Shown here: piece after piece, positions 8,670 through 16,787 of the stretch
Position numbering within the stretch: the first letter of the stretch is position 1
Layout of the letters: every line of letters starts with the position of its first letter
DNA from: an uncultured bacterium
GTDB taxonomy: Bacteria > Cyanobacteriota > Vampirovibrionia > Gastranaerophilales > Gastranaerophilaceae
Direction: 5' to 3'
Length of the DNA: 64,000 nucleotides
NCBI GenBank assembly: GCA_949297715.1
Contig: CASFTJ010000002.1
Coordinates: 1-64,000 of the forward strand
Made by a program: the position numbers and the translations under genes
The notes under the pieces: generated by a model
Told to the model about the DNA's origin: nothing
Databases searched by the model: none
Seen by the model: only the letters and a program-made list of their open reading frames with translations

Positions 8670-9731
8670 ATGGCATCAAGTGAATTAGATTTTGAAGAAT
8701 TATTAAAACAGTATGACTATAATTTTCAGAAAGGTGATTTAGTAAAAGGTATAGTCTGTGGCTATGACAGTCAAGGTGTAATGGTTGATATAGGCGCAAA
8801 AACGATAGCAGTTGTTCCGACCAGAGAAGCCGTTGACAAAGAAGAAAATGTTGAGAATAAATTGGAAAAAGGTAAGGAATATGAATTTCTTATAATAAGA
8901 GAAGAAGATGAGGACGGAAAATTTCTTTTATCTCGTAAAAAAGTTGATTTTGCCTATGCTTGGAAAGAACTCGAAAAAGCAAAAGCTGCCGATGAAACAA
9001 TTCTCGGAACGATTGCCGGAATTGTTAAAGGCGGTGTTCTTGTTGAGATTTCAGGTATAAGAGGTTTTGTGCCATCATCACAATTGAGAAGTAAAGAAAC
9101 CGATCTTGAAGTTGGCGGAAAGTTGGAATTGAAAATATTAACACTTGATAGTCAACAGAACAACTTCATTTTATCAAATAAAAAGGTATATGAAGACAGT
9201 GCCGTCGAAGCTCGTAAGAATGTATTTTCACAAATAGAACCCGGTCAAATAGTAAAAGGTGATGTTGTAAGAATTACGGATTTTGGCGCATTTATTGACC
9301 TTGGCGGAATTGACGGGCTTTTGCCGTTGTCGCAGTTAAGTTGGAGATGGATAGATCATCCGACAGATATATTGAAAGTCGGCGATAAAATAGATGTTGA
9401 GGTAATTGCAGTTGACCACGACAAACAAAGAGTATCTTTAAGCCTCAAAAATCTTGAACCTGATCCGTGGCTGGAAGCTGAAAAACAAATTAAAGAAGGC
9501 GACAAGGTTGAAGGCACAATTACAAGAATCAAACATTTCGGCGCTTTTGTTGAGGTATTCCCTGGAGTTGAGGCTCTTTTACCACACAATGAGGTTGTCG
9601 AAATTCAAAATAAACAGGATTGTATTCTGCAGGTAGGCGATAAGGTTGAAACTTATATTCTTAAGTTTAACCCGACTGATAAACGAATAGCTTTGTCGGT
9701 TAGTGAACCTAAAGCTTCAACCGAAGAATAA
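8670..9731 (+). CDS. rpsA: 30S ribosomal protein S1 (four S1 domains)
   Basis: This RNA-binding protein helps mRNA engage the small ribosomal subunit. The 353 residues contain four OB-type S1 domains at roughly 20-90, 105-172, 190-260 and 276-346. The third and fourth have the clearest signature (ITDFGAFIDLGGIDGLLPLS; ITRIKHFGAFVEV). The six-domain proteobacterial S1 is about 550 residues; this shorter form is closer to cyanobacterial or Firmicute homologues. It stands alone between its own promoter and terminator. A general S1-domain RNA-binding protein is the only alternative. Confidence 0.92.
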   Translation: MASSELDFEELLKQYDYNFQKGDLVKGIVCGYDSQGVMVDIGAKTIAVVPTREAVDKEENVENKLEKGKEYEFLIIREEDEDGKFLLSRKKVDFAYAWKELEKAKAADETILGTIAGIVKGGVLVEISGIRGFVPSSQLRSKETDLEVGGKLELKILTLDSQQNNFILSNKKVYEDSAVEARKNVFSQIEPGQIVKGDVVRITDFGAFIDLGGIDGLLPLSQLSWRWIDHPTDILKVGDKIDVEVIAVDHDKQRVSLSLKNLEPDPWLEAEKQIKEGDKVEGTITRIKHFGAFVEVFPGVEALLPHNEVVEIQNKQDCILQVGDKVETYILKFNPTDKRIALSVSEPKASTEE

Positions 9732-9751
9732 AATATTGCATAATAATTTTT

Positions 9752-9780
9752 AAGGCCGGTAAATTAATACCGGCTTTTTT
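9752..9780 (+). terminator. intrinsic terminator after rpsA
   Basis: GCCGGTA pairs perfectly with TACCGGC around AATTAA, extended by a G-U and two A-U pairs, followed by six T. Confidence 0.9.
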
Positions 9781-9889
9781 ATTACTTTAAATGTTTGAAA
9801 TTTTGCTATTTTGTACATTAAGCGGAGGATTTTTGGTAATTTGATTGTAAAAAATCCTTAATATTGCCGTATAATTTGAATAGGTAATA

Positions 9890-9917
9890 TTGACTTTTAA
9901 AAAAAAATAATTATAAG
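9890..9917 (+). promoter_or_regulatory. probable promoter for the coiled-coil protein cluster
   Basis: TTGACT, a 16-nt spacer, then TATAAG, with a predicted start near 9924 and a GAAGGAGAG ribosome site before the gene at 9971. A TATAAT at 9870 is a weaker upstream candidate with a 19-nt spacer. Confidence 0.45.
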
Positions 9918-9970
9918 ACAGGTTGTAGCAGGTATAAAAATAAGATTTTATACGAGAAGGAGAGAACTTT

Positions 9971-11539
9971 ATGGGCATGGCAGCATCACAGGCAAGATAT
10001 TTAGGCTTGACCGCAAGGAAAACCAACGTTGAATATGAAGGACAACAAATAAACCAGGCTCGTACGGCTTTAGCAAACCAGAGTGCAAATACATTTAATG
10101 AACTTTTGGCGCTGGAAGTTCCGACAGCCCCGAGTACGCAGGATTATACGACAACGCAATATTCTTATGAAGACGGAACTGTGGCTGAAACAATTACAGA
10201 AATGACACCATTGGAAAATGATCCTGATGGCTACAACTATTTGGTTACTCATTATCATTATTCAGATGTTTTTACTGGTATTGAAAACATCAAACGTAAT
10301 CCTCAGGTTTACGTAAGTGACAGAATAGAAAAGAATGAAGTTGATAAAAATAAAGTAGGAAGTAAAACGGACGAAGTAACAGGTGCAACTACATACACAG
10401 TAAGAGGATATGAATGCAAGGCTTATGATGAAACAGATCCGGCACAAAAGGATTTATTTGATACCTTATCAAGCAGCTATACTGCGTTACAGGAAGCCGA
10501 TCCGACAGATTTAATGACATATACTGATTCGGGCGGTAAACTTCATATTGTATTAAATAGTGAATTGGAAGGTGCTTTAAAAGGCGAAAGCCCGGCAAAT
10601 GACTATTATATGAGCGGATCAAGAGCTGCAGTAATGGAAATAGAGGCAAACCCGATAGGTATAGCTTCAAATCCAGAAACTGGTGAAACTTCTTATACCG
10701 TAAACGGTTTTGAATGTACAAAATATGATGAAACAAATGAATCAATGAAGATAGCATTTGACAAGGCAGTTGCTCAAAATGCGGAATTGGGTAAATTGGA
10801 TCCGAATAGCATTTATATGTATACTGACGATAATGCTGCCGTACATTTTATATCTCAAAATGATATAAACGGTGTTATTTCAGGTGATGCCAATGCGACT
10901 GATTATTCTGTTGCAACAGGTGTTCCGACGATGCTTGGTAATATTGAACTTTCAATATATGATCCGACAGATAAAGAACAAAAAGAACAGTATGAACAGA
11001 TTTTGAAAGACTGGCCGGATTCAACTTTTGCAGCTTCTCCATCAACAATTTATACTTGGGAAAGTTCAGGTCAAAGGTATTTTGCGTGTTATGAAGATTT
11101 GATGGCATCTTGGAATGGAGCGATGAACCCTGCAATGCCTACTGAAAATCAACCTGAATTAAAATATTATTGTGCTCAGGATATTTCAACCAAAATTGAA
11201 AGAACAGAAAAAGCACTCATTGATTTTAACAGTGAAGGTCGTGCGGAATCCATCAGATATGAGAATTCATCAGCGGTTAGGACTTTAAAGACGGAAACAA
11301 TTACGGATGAAGCTGCATATGATGATGCTATGAATCAGTATTATTATGATCAGCAGGTTTATGAAAAGAAGATAGAAGATATTAACGCTAAAACTAAGAA
11401 AATTCAAGAACAGGACAGAACGCTTGAATTAAGGCTTAGACAGCTTGATACAGAGCAGGAAGCGCTTCAGACAGAAATGGAAGCTGTAGCGAAGGTTATT
11501 GAAAAGAATATCGAATCTACATTCAAAACATTCGAATAA
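9971..11539 (+). CDS. axial/secreted-type protein: conserved N- and C-terminal helices around a triplicated middle domain
   Basis: No known family is recognised. The 522-residue protein has no signal peptide. Its N-terminal helix (1-45, starting MGMAASQARYLGLTARK) matches the 108-residue protein at 12885 without gaps: R9, L13, K17, E21, Y22, Q25, I27, Q29, R31 and L34 are shared. The C-terminal about 65 residues are a coiled coil ending in a TEMEA...KNIESTF pattern, also shared with that protein. In between, YTV(R/N)G(Y/F)EC begins a repeat at residue 142 and again at 242 (period 100), with a degenerate third copy from about 326. Conserved terminal helices with a variable middle resemble flagellin, hook-associated and type III needle-complex proteins. 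An export operon lies 7 kb downstream. The role is inferred, not shown. Confidence 0.7.
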   Translation: MGMAASQARYLGLTARKTNVEYEGQQINQARTALANQSANTFNELLALEVPTAPSTQDYTTTQYSYEDGTVAETITEMTPLENDPDGYNYLVTHYHYSDVFTGIENIKRNPQVYVSDRIEKNEVDKNKVGSKTDEVTGATTYTVRGYECKAYDETDPAQKDLFDTLSSSYTALQEADPTDLMTYTDSGGKLHIVLNSELEGALKGESPANDYYMSGSRAAVMEIEANPIGIASNPETGETSYTVNGFECTKYDETNESMKIAFDKAVAQNAELGKLDPNSIYMYTDDNAAVHFISQNDINGVISGDANATDYSVATGVPTMLGNIELSIYDPTDKEQKEQYEQILKDWPDSTFAASPSTIYTWESSGQRYFACYEDLMASWNGAMNPAMPTENQPELKYYCAQDISTKIERTEKALIDFNSEGRAESIRYENSSAVRTLKTETITDEAAYDDAMNQYYYDQQVYEKKIEDINAKTKKIQEQDRTLELRLRQLDTEQEALQTEMEAVAKVIEKNIESTFKTFE

Positions 11540-11589
11540 TAGTTGTAATATTTTTGCAATTATATTGGAGCAGGTACAAAGAGGTAAAA

Positions 11590-12411
11590 ATGGCATACAA
11601 AAACGACAGTTATTTAGTAATAGCAAACAAATTCGGCTCTGCAAGCGGGGATGCCAAAGCACAGCTTTTTGAAACTTATGACAAATTGCGAGATTTAACG
11701 GTATCAGGAAGTGGTTCAGGAACTGGTTTTGAAATGACCGGAAGTTTTTTATACAGAATGGCAAGTTTGTTGGCGCCATCATCTTTTGCTAATGTTTTTG
11801 GTGCTTCAGAAGTTATGAATATTCCGGGAACCTCTTATGCTTCACAGTTTACGGGCAATTCTGCATTTGGTATTGATTCATTGTATAATTATTCAGGATT
11901 TCCCGGTGGTGGTGCCGCTCCTATATCTTGGGGATTAGACGGGTATGCAACAGGCGGTGCGGCTTCGATTGTTTCCGGCTGGGGAAGTGACAGCGGTGTT
12001 GCAACTGGTTACGCATCGGGTATTGGCGGAATTGCCGATATCGCAAGCGCTGCGGCTTACGGTGTCGGTACTGCTAACGGTTTTGGTATGGCTGCTCGTA
12101 ATATTGTTCTTCCGATTGCAGGTGTAATTTCAGGTTGGGGCGGTATTATGCAGGCAGCAGCACCTTATCTTGGCGAATACGGGCTTCCGGCTTTAGTTAT
12201 GGGTAACTTGATGCAAGGTACAACTTCAGCCGCTCTTGCAGCTTATCAAAATGTTACGGGTAATATTACAGCAAACGCTGATGTTATGCTTTCAAATAAA
12301 GTTCGTAATATTGAAACTGTTTGCAAAATGCTGGATACTCAAGGGGATGTTGTTAAAAAGATGCTTAAAGAGTCTATTGACGGCGATAGTAAAGCTATTC
12401 AAAACCTCTAA
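11590..12411 (+). CDS. glycine/alanine-rich hypothetical protein
   Basis: The start at 11590 is preferred over an in-frame ATG at 11554 because AGAGG precedes it at normal spacing. The 273-residue protein has a short helical N-terminus and a long Gly-, Ala- and Ser-rich middle (about 40-200) with weakly hydrophobic stretches. A helical C-terminal 50 residues contain NKVRNIETVCKMLDTQGDVV. There is no Sec signal peptide. It lies 50 nt after the 522-residue protein on the same strand, so cotranscription is likely. The composition recalls secreted translocator or filament proteins, but no family is recognised. Confidence 0.65.
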   Translation: MAYKNDSYLVIANKFGSASGDAKAQLFETYDKLRDLTVSGSGSGTGFEMTGSFLYRMASLLAPSSFANVFGASEVMNIPGTSYASQFTGNSAFGIDSLYNYSGFPGGGAAPISWGLDGYATGGAASIVSGWGSDSGVATGYASGIGGIADIASAAAYGVGTANGFGMAARNIVLPIAGVISGWGGIMQAAAPYLGEYGLPALVMGNLMQGTTSAALAAYQNVTGNITANADVMLSNKVRNIETVCKMLDTQGDVVKKMLKESIDGDSKAIQNL

Positions 12412-12425
12412 TTTAATTGTAAATT

Positions 12426-12454
12426 TTGCTTAAAATACCCTAAAGTTTTATTAT
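12426..12454 (+). promoter_or_regulatory. probable promoter for the two small coiled-coil genes
   Basis: TTGCTT, a 17-nt spacer, then TATTAT, beginning 14 nt after the preceding stop codon. A transcript from here would carry a leader of about 140 nt before the gene at 12600. Confidence 0.45.
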
Positions 12455-12599
12455 TCTTTGCCGATAAATACCTTGTAATGACACAAAGTATGAGTGGACT
12501 TGCAACGTTAAGACATGTTAAGAGAATCTGAAAAACATGGCAATTTCAGTATTTTAAATGTTTTTATATAGTTGTAGGTCTAAAGTGTAAAGGATTAAT

Positions 12600-12872
12600 A
12601 TGATTCGTGATACTTTAGAGATGAATATAAAGCGGTTTTTAGACTTTGCGATATATTCAAAGAACTTCCTGATAAGGAAGAACCCGATAAAAGCGTTGAT
12701 AAATTCGTTTGTAGATGGTTTAAAAGATTTTCTAACAATGAACAAGAAAAGAAAAATGGCACAATACAGATTGAATTATCATATGCATCAGTTTAGAAAG
12801 ATGGAACAGTTGATTGCAGAAAACAATCAGCACACCTTTTTAAAAGGCAACAATCTTAACGAAACCAGATAA
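12600..12872 (+). CDS. small basic helical hypothetical protein
   Basis: The 90-residue Lys/Arg-rich protein has two predicted helical parts: residues 1-45 with amphipathic FLDFAIYSKNFLIRKNPIKAL, and 46-90 with Met, Gln and His. AAAGGA lies 5 nt before the ATG. An internal ATG at residue 47 is possible but lacks a clear ribosome site. It ends 12 nt before the 108-residue coiled-coil gene, so the two are probably cotranscribed. There is no recognised family. A small export chaperone for its neighbour is one possibility, from size and context only. Confidence 0.55.
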   Translation: MIRDTLEMNIKRFLDFAIYSKNFLIRKNPIKALINSFVDGLKDFLTMNKKRKMAQYRLNYHMHQFRKMEQLIAENNQHTFLKGNNLNETR

Positions 12873-12884
12873 AGGAACGGAAAA

Positions 12885-13211
12885 ATGGGTGTCATTACAG
12901 ATTCCATAAGAATGCAGTACTTGAATAATCAAAAGCTGGATTTGGAATACAAAATTCAGTTGATAACTCAATCAAGAATGGGTTTAACTCAAGCTGCAAG
13001 TGATTTGATGCAAGTAGGCACCGATTATTCACCTGATTCTCCGGTAGTAAAGCAGTTAAACCAGCGTCAGGCAAAACTGAAAGTATTAGAGCAAAAATTA
13101 GAGCAACAAATGATTCAATACCAAACAAGACTGCAAATGGTAACTACAGAACTTGAAGCTTGTCGTGGAAGATTATACGGTAACATAGGCAAAGCATTCT
13201 CTTATAACTAA
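12885..13211 (+). CDS. minimal member of the axial-type coiled-coil family
   Basis: The 108 residues consist only of the two ends of the 522-residue protein at 9971. The N-terminal 40 residues align without gaps (R9, L13, K17, E21-Y22, Q25, I27, Q29, R31, L34 identical). The C-terminal coiled coil ends in TELEACRGRLYGNIGKAF, against TEMEA...KNIESTF in the long protein. A 15-residue Pro/Asp/Ser linker (TDYSPDSPVV) replaces the 400-residue middle. This short two-helix hairpin with no signal peptide is like needle, rod or filament subunits exported by type III machines. The function is inferred from architecture and location only. Confidence 0.75.
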   Translation: MGVITDSIRMQYLNNQKLDLEYKIQLITQSRMGLTQAASDLMQVGTDYSPDSPVVKQLNQRQAKLKVLEQKLEQQMIQYQTRLQMVTTELEACRGRLYGNIGKAFSYN

Positions 13212-13233
13212 TAAAGATTAATTATAAAAGATT

Positions 13234-13869
13234 TTAATTTCCTGCCTGAATAAATAAGCTTATGATATCGTTAAGCATTGAATATTGACGATGAATTTTT
13301 TGAGTTTGATTTTCAAGAAGTCCGATTTGTTTTCTGCATTCTGCGATACTGTTTTGGCATTCACGTGCAGAGGCGTTAAGGTTTTCTTGAACAGCCTGAG
13401 CTTCTTGTAAAACACTCTTCATTGAAATTCCAAGAGCTTCCATAGTTTGCTTAATAATTTGTGCTCCTGTTTGTTTAGAAACATTAGACGGGATTTTTGC
13501 AATCAATTGTCTTAATACTTCAACATTTGCCGGGAGTTCAAATACTTCAGAATTACCTGTAAAAGTTTCGTTACTAATCGGGCTTGGAGCCTGTTGTTTT
13601 TCGGGAATTGTCCCGAAGTTATATGTGGTTTTGGTTGGAATAGACATAAAATCATTTGAGGTTTCAATATTATTTTTTTGACCTTGCGCGCCATCCTGTA
13701 GAAAGTCAAACGGCGGCATCGGCTCATTATAAACAGGTTCTTCAATGTTTTTTGTTTGAATAGAAACATCTTCTACTGTTTCCTGTGGCATAATTTCGAC
13801 ATCTGTCTGTTTTTTTAGTGCATCAACTATTTTTTTCCCGACACCTTCGGTCATTCTATTATTTACCAT
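13234..13869 (-). CDS. coiled-coil hypothetical protein, cytoplasmic
   Basis: The start at 13869 is chosen because TTGAGGGA precedes it and because the predicted transcript start (about 13896) lies downstream of the alternative ATG at 13920. The 211 residues divide into a low-complexity acidic N-terminal half and an ordered C-terminal 100 residues: VEVLRQLIAKIPSNVSKQTG, then AQIIKQTMEALGISMKSVLQ, then a coiled coil with conserved Cys/Gln and a hydrophobic end (LNDIISLFIQAG). The SKQTGAQIIKQTMEALG stretch looks conserved in style, but I cannot assign a family. It is convergent with the axial-type cluster, 22 nt apart. Confidence 0.6.
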   Translation of the reverse strand: MVNNRMTEGVGKKIVDALKKQTDVEIMPQETVEDVSIQTKNIEEPVYNEPMPPFDFLQDGAQGQKNNIETSNDFMSIPTKTTYNFGTIPEKQQAPSPISNETFTGNSEVFELPANVEVLRQLIAKIPSNVSKQTGAQIIKQTMEALGISMKSVLQEAQAVQENLNASARECQNSIAECRKQIGLLENQTQKIHRQYSMLNDIISLFIQAGN

Positions 13870-13902
13870 TTTTTCCCTCAAATTATTCTTATAACTACCA
13901 GA

Positions 13903-13931
13903 ATTATACAAAGGACACAAATATATTTCAA
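13903..13931 (-). promoter_or_regulatory. sigma70-type promoter for the coiled-coil gene at 13234
   Basis: On the - strand TTGAAA, a 17-nt spacer, then TATAAT. The predicted start near 13896 gives a 27-nt leader and supports the translational start at 13869. Confidence 0.65.
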
Positions 13932-14002
13932 GAAATTCAAGTCTTAAAGTTAAAAAATGATTACAAAACGTATCAGTTTATGAGGAAAGTACATATTTCG
14001 GC

Positions 14003-14031
14003 TTGCCAGTGATGTGTTGGTATGTTATATT
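14003..14031 (+). promoter_or_regulatory. sigma70-type promoter for the purH-like gene
   Basis: TTGCCA, a 17-nt spacer, then TATATT with an extended -10 TG. The leader is about 17 nt and contains AAGGGGAA. Confidence 0.6.
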
Positions 14032-14054
14032 TAAACTCGTTTAAGGGGAATTTT

Positions 14055-15491
14055 ATGAAAAAGAAAGTTTATATCAGTGTTTTTGAAAGTGAGTCAGTTG
14101 CGGACTATGCGAAAGTTTTGGCAGAAAAGTTTGATTATGAAATTGTTTCATCCGGCAAAACGCTTGAATTTTTGCGTCGGAAAGGTCTTAATGTTTCTGA
14201 TATAGAAGATATGGTATTATCGGACGGATTTTACAGGAAGTCTTCTATAGAAAACCTTGTAAAAGAAAATTTGGACATGATAATAGTAATGCTTCAGTCG
14301 GTAGATGATATAGCCGAAAAAACAGATGATATAAGGCAATTTACGGAGGCTTTAAATATATCAGATTTTGCGATTTTACGAACCGGAGCAAAGTATTTTG
14401 AAAATACTATTGTTGTGACTGATGTAAACGATTTTTACGGTGCAATAAATGTTAATCCTTATGAAAGACAGTTACTTGCATTAAAAGCTTTTCAGTATTT
14501 GGCTGATTATGATTGTGCTGTTTCGGAAAAAATAGGGGTTTATTCAGGAGAAGATGAGAGAAAGCTTTTTAGCTGGTCTAAGCTTTATGATTTAAAGTAC
14601 GGTTCAAACCCGCAGCAGAAGGCTGCTTTATATAAGTCGGACGTTATGGCGGATTATATCATTTTGAATGAGAACGAGCTTTCGCATAATGATATTTTGA
14701 ATGTGACAACAGCGGTCAATTTAGTAAGTGAATTTTATGATGTAAATGCTGTTTCTATAGTTAAGCATAACTTGCCTTGCGGGGTAGCTTTAGGTAAAAG
14801 TATATTTGAAGCTTATACAAAAGCTTTTGATTGTGATCCTTTTGCAACTTTCAGCGGGACTATTGCTTTTTCTCAAACCGTAAATTTTGAAGTTGCAAAA
14901 CATCTTAATTCAATGTCTGTAAAAGTAGTTGTCGCACCTTATTATGACGATGATGCACTTGAGCTTTTAAGAAAAAATGGTGATTTAAAGATTGTTCGAG
15001 TCACAACAGCTCTTAAGGATTTTAAAAATTACATAACGGAAGAAATTGATGTAACTCCTTTTGGTATTTTAGTTCAGGACGCAAATAAAAGCGAATTGGA
15101 TAAAGATTTGTTTAAAGTTGCAACCAAAACAAAACCAACGACAGAGCAGCTGGAGGATGCGATTTTTGCTTGGAAAGTTGCAAAATATGCAAGAACAAAC
15201 TCTGTAATAATAGCTAAAGATTTTAAAACATCAGCAATTGTTCAAGGGCAAGTGGATCTTATATCTGCAACGGAATTGGCGTTGGATGTAGCTTGTGAGA
15301 ATTCAAAAGATGCCGTTATGGCTTATGATGATCCGATTGAAACTGAAGAATGTATAAATGCAGCAGCGCAAGGTCGAATATCTTTAATAATTGAGCCAGG
15401 CGGAGCTATAAATGATGCAAGTATATTTGAAACTGCTGATAAATTCGGTATTGCTGTAGTTGTAACTGGTATAAGAAATTTGAAGTTTTAA
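14055..15491 (+). CDS. divergent PurH-like protein (AICAR transformylase domain; degenerate IMP cyclohydrolase domain)
   Basis: PurH makes FAICAR from AICAR and closes it to IMP, the last two steps of purine synthesis. The start at 14055 follows AAGGGGAA. Of 478 residues, the C-terminal two thirds follow PurH: LKYGSNPQQKAA, the catalytic Lys-His in SIVKHNLPCGVAL (usual KHxNPCG), TNSVIIAKD and IIEPGGAINDASIFETADKFGIAVVVTG. The N-terminal 150 residues keep the fold pattern, but the family motif GFPEMLDGRVKTLHP is gone (SDGFYRKSSIENL stands there), and SDAFFPF near the C-terminus has become AYDDPIE. It may be a transformylase-only enzyme or a repurposed paralogue. It is monocistronic. Confidence 0.75.
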   Translation: MKKKVYISVFESESVADYAKVLAEKFDYEIVSSGKTLEFLRRKGLNVSDIEDMVLSDGFYRKSSIENLVKENLDMIIVMLQSVDDIAEKTDDIRQFTEALNISDFAILRTGAKYFENTIVVTDVNDFYGAINVNPYERQLLALKAFQYLADYDCAVSEKIGVYSGEDERKLFSWSKLYDLKYGSNPQQKAALYKSDVMADYIILNENELSHNDILNVTTAVNLVSEFYDVNAVSIVKHNLPCGVALGKSIFEAYTKAFDCDPFATFSGTIAFSQTVNFEVAKHLNSMSVKVVVAPYYDDDALELLRKNGDLKIVRVTTALKDFKNYITEEIDVTPFGILVQDANKSELDKDLFKVATKTKPTTEQLEDAIFAWKVAKYARTNSVIIAKDFKTSAIVQGQVDLISATELALDVACENSKDAVMAYDDPIETEECINAAAQGRISLIIEPGGAINDASIFETADKFGIAVVVTGIRNLKF

Positions 15492-15505
15492 GGCAGTAAT
15501 AAGGT

Positions 15506-16396
15506 TTATTTTTTTATATCGGAGAGAATTTTTTCTCTTAAATCTTTGTAGTAGTTTAATATGTTTTCAAGCTGAGTGTAAAAAAGCTTTTCTCCGTGAT
15601 TGTTAATTTCGGCTAAGCTTGGGGTTGAATAAGTTTCTTCAATAATTATCGGTTCGTCAATGTTGTTTTTGACTTTCATAATTCTGGTATTGTTTAAGAC
15701 TGCGGCTGCCCAAAACCATAAATCATCATTTGTCGGTGCAAGTTTCTTGAAAAGTTCTTCGTTAGTGACGTCTTTAAATAGTGAATGCGGCGGGTATAAA
15801 ACCCCTCCGACTCCGACAAGAATATTTCCAAATGACGGATATTTATAACATTTTTTTTGTTTGGTTTTTATTTTGTTATCTTTAAATGTAATTTTCTTTG
15901 TTTTGTGACAGTGGATGTGATTTGGGAATTTAAGATATGATTTGTATAATCTTTCAATTGTTTTAGGATGATAAAAAACATCATCATCTGCTGTAATTAT
16001 TATATCTTCAGGAAATTCTTTAATGGTCGGAACAAGCTTTTTATAAGATCTTAAATCTTTGCACCAGCGGATTGTAAGCCCGAAATTTTTGAGTCTTAAA
16101 ACTTCATTAGATAAATCTTTTTCCCGATTTGGGAATTGTTCTTCCGCAAGCCATAAAATCAGCATATCAGGTTTTAAAGTTTGGTTGAGTAAAGAAGAAA
16201 GGTTTTTATGAAGGCTTGGGATTCTGTCGGGAAAAGATGTAAGAGAAACAATAATTTTCGGTTCTCTTTTTTGTGCGGATAAACCGTTTGTGTTAACGGG
16301 TGTGTACTTATATTTTTTAGCAGTGTTGTATCGGAATTTTAATCCGAAAACAGTAATAATTCTTTTGCTTCCGAATTTTTCTTTTTTGAAAAACAA
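15506..16396 (-). CDS. glycosyltransferase, GT2-like
   Basis: The 296-residue protein starts with TTG, fixed by a strong AGGAGG 7 nt upstream. After a Lys-rich first 45 residues comes a GT-A-type pattern: KIIVSLTSFPDRIPSLHKNL (start of a nucleotide-sugar fold), LNQTLKPDMLILWL, and ADDDV as the metal-binding DxD at about residue 137. The C-terminal part includes NDDLWFWAAAV. There is no membrane segment. Sugar donor and acceptor cannot be told. It is convergent with the purH-like gene (14 nt apart). A probable small RNA or attenuated leader lies just upstream on the same strand, so expression may depend on read-through. Confidence 0.75.
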   Translation of the reverse strand: MFFKKEKFGSKRIITVFGLKFRYNTAKKYKYTPVNTNGLSAQKREPKIIVSLTSFPDRIPSLHKNLSSLLNQTLKPDMLILWLAEEQFPNREKDLSNEVLRLKNFGLTIRWCKDLRSYKKLVPTIKEFPEDIIITADDDVFYHPKTIERLYKSYLKFPNHIHCHKTKKITFKDNKIKTKQKKCYKYPSFGNILVGVGGVLYPPHSLFKDVTNEELFKKLAPTNDDLWFWAAAVLNNTRIMKVKNNIDEPIIIEETYSTPSLAEINNHGEKLFYTQLENILNYYKDLREKILSDIKK

Positions 16397-16470
16397 TATT
16401 AAGCCTCCTGTTTATTTAAATTTTAGTAAGACTTAATATTTATGTCAACAAATGAGAAAATTGGAAATAT

Positions 16471-16498
16471 AAAAAAAGACGGCAGTAATACCGCCGTT
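16471..16498 (-). terminator. intrinsic terminator of the candidate small RNA
   Basis: A 7-bp stem with one A-C mismatch (ACGGCAG with CGCCGT on the + strand, loop TAATA) is followed on the - strand by seven T. No protein gene lies upstream on this strand to account for it. Confidence 0.7.
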
Positions 16499-16672
16499 TA
16501 CTTTTATCAAGAACTATAAAAAGGTTACTGTGCAGACCTTTTGTTCTTTTTAAATAGTTTGAAAAAGTTTTTGGAATTATAATGTCTGTTTTTTAGTTTT
16601 TGGTGTCTGATTTGTCATAAATAAATAAAGTCTTAAATGTGTATAGTTTGGAGAATATTCATCACGTAATTT
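16471..16672 (-). ncRNA. candidate small RNA, or attenuated leader of the glycosyltransferase gene
   Basis: A perfect-consensus promoter (TTGACA-N17-TATAAT, 16679-16707) and an intrinsic terminator (16471-16498) on the - strand bracket about 200 nt without a convincing reading frame. Near the 3' end a two-part hairpin is visible at 16509-16548: AAGAAC pairs with GTTCTT and AAAAGGT with ACCTTTT around a 10-nt loop. The 5' half is A-rich and looks unstructured. The glycosyltransferase ribosome site lies about 60 nt beyond the terminator, so either a free-standing RNA or a terminated leader is possible. No known RNA family is recognised. Confidence 0.55.
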
Positions 16673-16678
16673 TATTTC

Positions 16679-16707
16679 ATTATAAGACGTATCATGTCTA
16701 ATGTCAA
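16679..16707 (-). promoter_or_regulatory. perfect-consensus sigma70 promoter with a palindrome in its spacer
   Basis: On the - strand TTGACA, 17 nt, TATAAT. It is the only promoter here matching all twelve consensus bases. The spacer holds an imperfect palindrome AGACGTATCATGTCT (16685-16699), a possible operator for the divergent XRE regulator starting at 16788. Confidence 0.75.
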
Positions 16708-16787
16708 TTAATTAAAGAAAAAATATGACTTTATGCACCCTTAAATCGTTATAACAATAAAGTTAGTATATTAGAAGGATGGCATTT

